Of a DNA stretch of 14,178 bases, positions 8,751 to 14,178 are shown piece by piece (the stretch's first letter is position 1; the number at the start of each line of letters is the position of its first letter). The translations under genes were made by a program, and so were the position numbers. Location: contig CAZKOM010000059.1 of assembly GCA_964554385.1 (NCBI GenBank), positions 1-14,178 on the forward strand, in the 5' to 3' direction. The DNA is from JAGKXC01 sp964554385. GTDB lineage: Bacteria; Bacteroidota; Bacteroidia; NS11-12g; UBA955. The notes beneath the pieces are model-generated. The model did not search any database. It had not been told where the DNA came from and saw only the letters and a program-made list of their open reading frames with translations.

Positions 8751-8888
8751 CTTATACCTTTAAGATTGAAACAAAACCCGTTGCATACAATTCGATTTCA
8801 TGCCCCAGAAAATTAAATCTGAAGTAAAACCAGCGAATCAAATCTAAAGCAATGATATGGAATCGAACCTATTGCTAAACAAACCGAA
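8751..8888. other. Convergent intergenic region with weak inverted repeat
   Basis: The region lies between the 3' ends of the GSCFA gene and the minus-strand lipoprotein gene. AGCAAT (8848-8853) and ATTGCT (8871-8876) form a 6-bp inverted repeat with a 17-nt loop. It could be part of a two-way transcript end, but it lacks a clear U-tract on either strand. No gene is visible. Confidence 0.25.
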
Positions 8889-9503
8889 TCAAGGCGTTTT
8901 TGCGCCCAACTTAGTGGAAATACGTTCCATTGTTGCGGCCATCGGTTCTAACAAACGTTGATATGTAGGCTCAATGGCACTAATTTCTTTATCAATGGCT
9001 CCAGCTTCGATTAACAATTGCGCTAACGAGGCGTTGGTCTTTTGGTATAACGCTTTGAATTCCTCTTTTTTTCCGGAATATGAACCGTTTTTCACCATTT
9101 TTTCCATGGATTTCACCGTGTAAAATTGAGCTTCCCCTTCTCCAACAGCCGTTTTATATCTGCCCTCTATTCCTTTATAAATTCGATACATCGCCTCCCA
9201 TTTTATTATATTGTCTTTTTCCTCCGCCGACAACCACTCTCCGTTTGCAAATTTCAACTGTTGCAAATCCGCCCCCATCTCCGTCTTCCGGCTTTCTAAC
9301 TCATCCAATCGAAGTCGAAATAAACCCTGAACGGACTTCTGTTTCGCCCATAAACTATCAACATGCTGTTGCATTAACCCCCTTTCTTCTTCCGAAGCCT
9401 TATCAGAACTGAATTGGCAAGCGGGAAATAGAAAAAAAATAAATACTAAAAACCAAGTATTTTTCGGACATTTGCCCGACAATAACGCCAATTTATGCAA
9501 CAT
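8889..9503 (-). CDS. Putative lipoprotein, helical, function unknown
   Basis: A protein of 204 residues that I do not recognise as a named family. The N-terminus has a hydrophobic run (about 17-28) ending LFPAC, giving a loose lipobox with C29 as the likely lipidated residue. The -3 and -2 positions (F, P) are not ideal, so lipoprotein status is probable rather than certain. The mature part is rich in Glu, Lys, Gln and Leu and predicted by eye to be mostly helical, with possible coiled-coil stretches (about 45-85 and 140-200). It is probably anchored to a periplasm-facing or outer membrane. The start at 9503 is the only ATG before the hydrophobic run and has a perfect -7 box 4 nt upstream. 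The first 9 bp overlap the start of the divergent chrA-type gene. Confidence 0.75.
   Translation of the reverse strand: MLHKLALLSGKCPKNTWFLVFIFFLFPACQFSSDKASEEERGLMQQHVDSLWAKQKSVQGLFRLRLDELESRKTEMGADLQQLKFANGEWLSAEEKDNIIKWEAMYRIYKGIEGRYKTAVGEGEAQFYTVKSMEKMVKNGSYSGKKEEFKALYQKTNASLAQLLIEAGAIDKEISAIEPTYQRLLEPMAATMERISTKLGAKTP
9467..9474 (+). promoter_or_regulatory. Candidate -7 box of the chrA-type gene (GACATTTG)
   Basis: Matches TAnnTTTG at five of the six fixed bases and ends 20 nt before the chrA ATG, giving a leader of about 14 nt. It lies inside the coding region of the divergent lipoprotein gene. The mismatch and missing -33 element keep confidence low. Confidence 0.25.
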
Positions 9504-10751
9504 GGCACAAAGATAAGAACTGCAAAACAGATAACCTTCATCCGTTCTGTCTTCTGGCTGGGGTTAACCGCTTTTGGAGGTCCACAGTTGCATCTACCTC
9601 ATTTTAAACGTCGATTAGTAGATAAACACCGATTTATAACGGCTGAAGAACTTTCGGAAATAAACGCATTCTGCAGTATTCTACCCGGCCCATCTACCAC
9701 CCAGACCATAACTTCGATTGGGATGAAATTGGGTGGCCCACTATTAGCCATTTTAGCGCTTACTGCCTGGGCTATTCCCGGTGCTATTTTAATGTCCATC
9801 ATAGCCTTATCACCCAAATTTCTAGGATCTAACGAACTGCGTTTTATGCAACCCATGGTAGCTGCTTTTTTGGTTTATGCAGTTTTAAGCATGTTTCCGT
9901 GGATTAAACGCAGCAATATCAATTACTTGATTTTTGGAATATGTGGCATTGCTGGATTTGCATTCAACACCCCCTTGATTTTTCCTTTTGGCGTTTTGTT
10001 GGGTGGCATAGCCAGTGCATTTTTTAACCGATACGAACTCAACACCATACCAAAACATCCCCAAAAACCTATCATTTGGAAAAACCTAATTGCCGTAGGC
10101 GGATTATTCTTGTTTTTTGGAGGTATCGGGTTAGTATTATCGCAAAACGAACAATTTTTAGATATAGCTAAACCCATTGTATTATTAGAAAACACCTACC
10201 GAATTGGAGCACTTTCATTTGGCGGGGGTAATACCATGGCGGCCATGAGTTATGAGCAATATGTACAATACCATCCTCGTTTAACCCCTCAAGAATTTAA
10301 CACCGGTTTAGGATTACTACAAGCATTACCAGGACCTAATTTCAATTTTGCTATTTACCTAAACACCCTAGCCATGAAGAACTACCACTTTAATTTCTTG
10401 GGTCAATTATTAGGAAGTGTTATTGGACTGGTAGCCATCTTTTTACCGGGAACTTTAATGGTATTCTTTGCCTACCCTATTTGGAATACCTTAGCCCATT
10501 ATCGAAAAATCAGACTGGCTTTGGATGGAATTTTTGCGGCCTCCGTGGGTTTTATATTAACAGCCTGCTTATTAATCAATCAACACTTTATTCAACAGCA
10601 AATCCACCAAATAAGCACCCAGCCGAATTGGATGAATGTCATTAACATTGGAATATTCTCCTTATCATTGCTTGCACTCTACACCAAAAAGGTACATACT
10701 CCCTTTATCGTTTTATTTGCGATACTCGTTGGATGGTTAATGCCCATCTAA
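9495..10751 (+). CDS. chrA: ChrA family transporter (chromate efflux type, two CHR domains)
   Basis: A polytopic inner-membrane protein of 418 residues, the usual length of two-domain (long-chain) CHR proteins, with about ten hydrophobic segments. Both halves carry the family signatures. The first half has FWLGLTAFGGP at 20-30 and ILPGPSTTQT from 62. The second half has RIGALSFGGGNTM from 236 and ALPGPNFNFA from 277. Known members export chromate, driven by the membrane potential, and some homologs may carry other oxyanions, so the substrate here is inferred. No chrB-type regulator, reductase or other metal-resistance gene is adjacent. ATG 9495 is the only ATG before the first conserved motif. 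Its 5' end overlaps the divergent lipoprotein gene by 9 bp, and a separate promoter box lies between it and the next gene, so it is probably transcribed singly. Confidence 0.92.
   Translation: MQHGTKIRTAKQITFIRSVFWLGLTAFGGPQLHLPHFKRRLVDKHRFITAEELSEINAFCSILPGPSTTQTITSIGMKLGGPLLAILALTAWAIPGAILMSIIALSPKFLGSNELRFMQPMVAAFLVYAVLSMFPWIKRSNINYLIFGICGIAGFAFNTPLIFPFGVLLGGIASAFFNRYELNTIPKHPQKPIIWKNLIAVGGLFLFFGGIGLVLSQNEQFLDIAKPIVLLENTYRIGALSFGGGNTMAAMSYEQYVQYHPRLTPQEFNTGLGLLQALPGPNFNFAIYLNTLAMKNYHFNFLGQLLGSVIGLVAIFLPGTLMVFFAYPIWNTLAHYRKIRLALDGIFAASVGFILTACLLINQHFIQQQIHQISTQPNWMNVINIGIFSLSLLALYTKKVHTPFIVLFAILVGWLMPI
9508..9515 (-). promoter_or_regulatory. Putative -7 promoter box of the lipoprotein gene (TATCTTTG)
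   Basis: On the minus strand this is TATCTTTG, an exact TAnnTTTG match, with only 4 nt (TGCC) before the ATG at 9503. Transcription starting about 5-7 nt after the box would give a leaderless mRNA. The box lies within codons 5-7 of the divergent chrA-type gene. Confidence 0.55.
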
Positions 10752-10762
10752 TTGCAATTCGA

Positions 10763-10770
10763 TATATTTG
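10763..10770 (+). promoter_or_regulatory. Putative -7 promoter box (TATATTTG) of the exported-protein gene
   Basis: An exact TAnnTTTG match inside the 25-bp gap after the chrA stop codon, 6 nt before the ATG at 10777. It suggests independent, leaderless transcription of the downstream gene rather than simple read-through from chrA. Confidence 0.55.
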
Positions 10771-10776
10771 TACTAA

Positions 10777-11466
10777 ATGATTTCGTTGAGAAAACACTTT
10801 ACTTCAACGCTCCTACCTATTGCTTTATTGGTATTTTTCGGATTCAATAAATCCGTCAAGGCCCAACCCATTAAACCCAACCCCAACAATCCTTACATCT
10901 TATTTACTGGGTTAGTTTTAACTTCCGATTCCCTAAAAGCTATTCCATACGTTGTTATCAGGAATAGTCAATTAGGAATGTTAGGCCATTCCGATCAAAG
11001 CGGATATTTTAACGTAATTGTGAGAAAAGGCGATACCGTGGATTTCATCCAAATCGAGCAAAAACCCGTTCGACATATAGTCCCCGATACGCTCACCAAT
11101 TCCAGATACCACGTAGTGACGCTTATGGTTCAGGACACGCTTACCTTACCTACCATTTACATCCGAGCCATGCCGCTTAAATCCTTGTTCGACAACACCT
11201 TCGTCAAACAAGAAATTGCTTCAGACAAATACGAAATTGCTAGACAAAACCTAGAAAACGAACGTAGAAAAGAAGAATTCAAACAACGCGCTCCCGATGC
11301 AGGATCAGCTCAAAATTACCTCACTCAAGCCCGTGCAAATCAGTTATATTACTACAAACAAGCGCCTCCGCAACAAATTTTCAGCCCCGCAGCCTGGGCA
11401 CAATTTATAGAAGCGTGGAAACGAGGCGATTTCAAAAAGAAAAAACCCCAGAAACCCAACTATTAG
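10777..11466 (+). CDS. Exported protein with carboxypeptidase-regulatory-like domain
   Basis: A protein of 229 residues. A signal peptide (1-29, hydrophobic at about 12-23, ending VKA before Q30) sends it to the envelope. Residues about 40-125 contain FTGLVLTSDSLKAIPYVVI and HSDQSGYFNVIVRKGD, the pattern of the small carboxypeptidase-regulatory/CNA-B-like beta-sandwich that Bacteroidota use in many surface and TonB-linked proteins. Here it is the only fold-like domain, with no receptor or enzyme fused to it. The C-terminal part (about 140-229) is helical, rich in Gln, Lys, Arg, Ala and Tyr, and ends in a basic FKKKKPQKP tail. I see no T9SS sorting domain, so it probably stays in the periplasm. 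The function is unknown. It follows chrA by 25 bp but has its own promoter box. Confidence 0.82.
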   Translation: MISLRKHFTSTLLPIALLVFFGFNKSVKAQPIKPNPNNPYILFTGLVLTSDSLKAIPYVVIRNSQLGMLGHSDQSGYFNVIVRKGDTVDFIQIEQKPVRHIVPDTLTNSRYHVVTLMVQDTLTLPTIYIRAMPLKSLFDNTFVKQEIASDKYEIARQNLENERRKEEFKQRAPDAGSAQNYLTQARANQLYYYKQAPPQQIFSPAAWAQFIEAWKRGDFKKKKPQKPNY

Positions 11467-11626
11467 TTAACACATCCTCAACTCTAATCAGCGTAAATTA
11501 ACCTTGCTGAAGCGGTGAATTTCGGTTATACTTTAATGCTGATTGCTGCAAAGCACAAACAATCAAATACTAAACCGCGGAAATACTCAAATACGTAAGC
11601 TTGGAAACTCAAGAGAAAACCTACCG
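11467..11626. other. Convergent intergenic region, no gene seen
   Basis: This stretch of 160 bp lies between converging genes. AATCAGC (11486-11492) and GCTGATT (11538-11544) are perfect inverted 7-mers but 45 nt apart, so they are poor evidence for a terminator. GGAAATACTCAA and GGAAACTCAA form a short imperfect direct repeat near the right end. No convincing terminator or small RNA was found. Confidence 0.3.
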
Positions 11627-12223
11627 CTAATTAATAGCCGGACTTTCTTTGTAACTACTATCCTGGGAAATTGCCCTTTTAATAATAAACTCGGCCTGCT
11701 GTTCCGGTGTAACCAATCCCTTTTCCAACATCTCCAGAACAATCAACGCCTGCTTGTAAATATCGGCATAATCCTTCCCCGCCAATCGACCCGAATCTAC
11801 CTCGGCCTTCAACAACCGATAATTAGTAATCGCTTTTTCGTACAATCCTGCCTGTTCATGAAAATGAGCCGAAATCACCAACATCTCCCAATAGGCCTGA
11901 CCTTTCGGCTTGTAAGTATCTAAATAGTATTGGGACCACTCCGAAGCTTTAAATACCCAGTTTTTTCGTTCCGCAATCCGAAAACTAGCTATCGTCATCG
12001 AACCAGCATCGGGATGCTCCGGAAAATCTCTTACAAACTTCATCATCACCGTGGCTGCTGAATCGGGCAATGAATCCCATTGCAACTTTTTAACGTGATT
12101 CATGTAGGGCACAACCTTTTTGTATTCACGATCGATTTTTGCTTCGCAACCCATCAATCCAACCACCAAAAAAGCCAATCCCAGCCATCTTCCAATTCCC
12201 CAATTTGCACTAAATTGTTTCAT
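11627..12223 (-). CDS. Lipoprotein with TPR-like helical repeats
   Basis: A protein of 198 residues. The N-terminus has a basic/aromatic start, a hydrophobic run (13-25) and a good lipobox LMGC with C26 as the lipidated cysteine. The mature part is helical. Residues about 75-160 show paired amphipathic helices with TPR-like spacing of A, G and Y residues, for example AERKNWVFKASEWSQYYLD and HEQAGLYEKAITNYRLLK. This suggests a protein-interaction scaffold anchored in the envelope, loosely like BamD or other small TPR lipoproteins; I would not assign it to either. It ends with TAG at 11627-11629. It is divergent from parE, with 103 bp between the two starts and its own exact -7 box. Function unknown. 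Confidence 0.8.
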   Translation of the reverse strand: MKQFSANWGIGRWLGLAFLVVGLMGCEAKIDREYKKVVPYMNHVKKLQWDSLPDSAATVMMKFVRDFPEHPDAGSMTIASFRIAERKNWVFKASEWSQYYLDTYKPKGQAYWEMLVISAHFHEQAGLYEKAITNYRLLKAEVDSGRLAGKDYADIYKQALIVLEMLEKGLVTPEQQAEFIIKRAISQDSSYKESPAIN

Positions 12224-12237
12224 ACTTTAACTGTTTT

Positions 12238-12245
12238 CAAAGATA
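12238..12245 (-). promoter_or_regulatory. Putative -7 promoter box of the TPR-like lipoprotein gene (TATCTTTG)
   Basis: On the minus strand this is TATCTTTG, an exact TAnnTTTG match and the same octamer as the box at 9508-9515. It lies 14 nt before the ATG at 12223, predicting a leader of about 8 nt. Confidence 0.55.
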
Positions 12246-12313
12246 CTATCACTGATTTAACATACTTCAATCAATTGTGAAAAACTCAAGGACTATTTCA
12301 AATTTCCAAGACG

Positions 12314-12321
12314 TAATATTG
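12314..12321 (+). promoter_or_regulatory. Candidate -7 box of parE (TAATATTG)
   Basis: Matches TAnnTTTG at five of the six fixed bases and lies 5 nt before the parE ATG, the same close spacing as the exact boxes in this window. Transcription from it would be leaderless. Confidence 0.35.
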
Positions 12322-12326
12322 CATAT

Positions 12327-14178
12327 ATGAGCCAGGAAGTTAGGTACACCGAAGATGAAATCATAAGTCTTGATTGGAAAGACCATATTCGGTTAAGACC
12401 CGGTATGTATATCGGCAAATTGGGCGATGGAACCGCGGCCGATGATGGTATCTATGTATTGGTGAAGGAAATTCTTGACAACTCCATCGATGAACACGTG
12501 ATGGGCCATGGCAGAAGAATCGATATTCAAATCGATGAAAAACGAGTAAATGTTCGAGATTATGGCCGAGGAATTCCCTTGGGAAAGGTGATCGATTGTG
12601 TTTCAAAAATCAACACCGGGGGTAAATACGATTCCAAGGCATTTCAAAAGTCAGTAGGGTTAAACGGGGTGGGTACCAAGGCGGTAAATGCCTTGAGTAA
12701 TTACTTTATGGTACAAAGTTTTCGGGATGGCAAATCGAAAAAAGCAATTTTCGAAAAAGGATTTTTAATAGACGATGTTCCCGAATTTGAAACAACAGAC
12801 CAAAATGGAACCGCAATCTCTTTTGAACCCGATGCTTCCATATTTAAAAATTACCGATTTATTGGGGGATTTTTAAAGGAACAAATAAAAAATTATACTT
12901 ACCTAAATTCCAACCTTACCATTAAATTTAATGGAGAATCCTTTGCCTCACGCCGAGGATTATTGGATTTATTAGAACATAAAGTCCCCGCTGAAACCGC
13001 CCTTTATCCCGTTATTCATTTAAAAGCCGAAGACTTTGAAATTGCTTTCACCCATACAGACAGTTACGGGGAAGAATATTATTCCTTTGTAAACGGCCAG
13101 TATACTACCCAAGGCGGTACTCATTTGGCCGCATTCCGAGAGGCAATCGTAAGAACCGTTAGAGATTTTTATAAAAAGGAATTTGATGGCTCCGATATCC
13201 GTGGCTCTATAACCGCTGCCGTAAGTATCCGAATAATTGAACCCGTTTTTGAAAGTCAGACCAAAACCAAATTAGGCTCTACTGATATGGGTCCTGAGGG
13301 ACCATCCATCAAGACAGGCATGATGGATTTCGTGAAGAAACATGTTGACGATTACTTGCATAAAAACCCCACCGTTGCTGATGCATTGCTGAAAAAGATC
13401 TTGCAAAACGAGCGGGAACGCAAAGACATGGCCGGTGTACAAAAATTGGCCAAAGAACGTGCAAAACGTGCCAATTTACACAACAAAAAACTCCGTGATT
13501 GCCGATACCATCTACCCGATACCAAACAAGAAACCCGATTCGATACAACCCTTTTTATTACGGAGGGAGACTCAGCAAGTGGCTCTATTACCAAAAGTAG
13601 AGACCCCAACCTCCAAGCTGTTTTTAGTTTACGGGGAAAACCATTGAATTGCTTTGGCCTAAAGAAAAAAATCGTATACGAGAACGAGGAGTTCAACCTG
13701 TTACAACATGCCTTAGATATCGAAGAGAGTTTAGAAAATTTACGATATAATCGAATAGTGATAGCAACCGATGCAGACGTGGATGGAATGCACATTCGTT
13801 TGCTGATGATGACTTTTTTCTTGCAGTTCTTCCCCGATTTAGTGAGAAACGGGCATTTATATATTCTTCAAACCCCTTTGTTTAGAGTACGAAACAAAAA
13901 GGAAACCATTTATTGCTATTCCGATGAAGAACGCAGAAACGCCATCGCCAAATTGGGCAGCAAGCCACAAATCACGCGATTTAAAGGATTGGGTGAGATT
14001 TCTCCAGACGAATTTGCTGGATTCATTGGTGGAGACATACGTTTGGAGCCGGTGATTTTGAACCAAGAATCCAACATCGAAAAAATGTTGAATTACTTCA
14101 TGGGTAAGAATACCCCGGAAAGACAAGAATTCATCATCGATAACTTGGTTGTAGAAAAAGACACCGAACCCGAAATCA
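12327..14178 (+). CDS. parE: DNA topoisomerase IV subunit B (3' end beyond the right edge)
   Basis: ATPase subunit of topoisomerase IV, which with ParC separates linked daughter chromosomes and relaxes supercoils. I read 617 codons in one frame; Bacteroidota ParE proteins are, from memory, a little over 600 residues, so probably only a few codons are missing. GHKL ATPase: E48 (catalytic base) and N52 in EILDNS; DYGRGIP with D78; the glycine-rich SVGLNGVGTKA lid. Transducer domain: QTKTKLGS with the ATP-contacting lysine. TOPRIM domain: EGDSASGS with E413, and DADVDG with D482, D484 and D486 as metal ligands; the RFKGLGE motif follows. EGDSASGSITKSRD and the short length fit Bacteroidota ParE better than GyrB, which normally has EGDSAGG. 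The start is set by the family-like MSQEVRYTEDEIISLDWKDH terminus and the nearby -7-like box. parC is the expected next gene but is outside the window. Confidence 0.96.
   Translation, partial: MSQEVRYTEDEIISLDWKDHIRLRPGMYIGKLGDGTAADDGIYVLVKEILDNSIDEHVMGHGRRIDIQIDEKRVNVRDYGRGIPLGKVIDCVSKINTGGKYDSKAFQKSVGLNGVGTKAVNALSNYFMVQSFRDGKSKKAIFEKGFLIDDVPEFETTDQNGTAISFEPDASIFKNYRFIGGFLKEQIKNYTYLNSNLTIKFNGESFASRRGLLDLLEHKVPAETALYPVIHLKAEDFEIAFTHTDSYGEEYYSFVNGQYTTQGGTHLAAFREAIVRTVRDFYKKEFDGSDIRGSITAAVSIRIIEPVFESQTKTKLGSTDMGPEGPSIKTGMMDFVKKHVDDYLHKNPTVADALLKKILQNERERKDMAGVQKLAKERAKRANLHNKKLRDCRYHLPDTKQETRFDTTLFITEGDSASGSITKSRDPNLQAVFSLRGKPLNCFGLKKKIVYENEEFNLLQHALDIEESLENLRYNRIVIATDADVDGMHIRLLMMTFFLQFFPDLVRNGHLYILQTPLFRVRNKKETIYCYSDEERRNAIAKLGSKPQITRFKGLGEISPDEFAGFIGGDIRLEPVILNQESNIEKMLNYFMGKNTPERQEFIIDNLVVEKDTEPEI

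Noticed and set aside
11486..11544. Inverted 7-mers AATCAGC and GCTGATT as a terminator
   Set aside because: The 45-nt loop and lack of a U-tract make a functional hairpin unlikely; chance pairing is a simpler explanation.
13352..13795. Minus-strand ORF of 147 codons opposite parE
   Set aside because: It lies opposite the conserved TOPRIM coding region and its Ser/Arg/Phe-rich composition is typical of antisense frames.
1..14178. Search for CRISPR arrays, tRNA or rRNA genes, insertion sequences, phage genes and toxin-antitoxin or defence genes
   Set aside because: By eye there are no regularly spaced repeats, cloverleaf candidates, transposase motifs or terminal repeats; all long ORFs are accounted for by the listed genes.

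Overview
The window looks like ordinary chromosome of a member of the Bacteroidota, most likely near the Flavobacteriales; that is an inference from gene content. Supporting signs are a very large secreted protein with a type IX secretion (T9SS) C-terminal sorting domain, a Bacteroidota-style ParE, a GSCFA protein, moderately AT-rich DNA, no clear Shine-Dalgarno sequences, and repeated matches to the Bacteroidota -7 promoter box TAnnTTTG just upstream of start codons.

Layout from left to right. The minus strand carries the 5' two thirds of icmF (fused isobutyryl-CoA mutase), which runs off the left edge. After a 287-bp gap comes a minus-strand pair read in the order 1490-residue T9SS surface protein, then, 3 bp later, a 213-residue membrane protein of unknown function. 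A divergent promoter region of about 120 bp separates this pair from a plus-strand GSCFA protein. A minus-strand putative lipoprotein and a plus-strand chrA-type transporter follow; they point away from each other and their 5' ends overlap by 9 bp. Downstream of chrA lies a small exported protein with a carboxypeptidase-regulatory-like domain and its own promoter box. A minus-strand lipoprotein with TPR-like helices is next, and last a plus-strand parE that runs off the right edge almost complete.

The genes do not form one pathway. They are short transcription units: acyl-CoA rearrangement (icmF), cell-surface or secreted structure (T9SS protein plus membrane protein), anion transport (chrA), envelope proteins of unknown role, and chromosome decatenation (parE). 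No tRNA, rRNA, CRISPR array, insertion sequence or phage gene was seen, and nothing resembling a defence island.

The most unusual observations are: (1) five exact TAnnTTTG boxes only 4-14 nt before start codons, suggesting very short-leader or leaderless mRNAs; (2) the interlocked 5' ends of chrA and the lipoprotein gene; (3) the tight pairing of the giant T9SS protein with an unknown membrane protein. I found no convincing previously undescribed multi-gene system.
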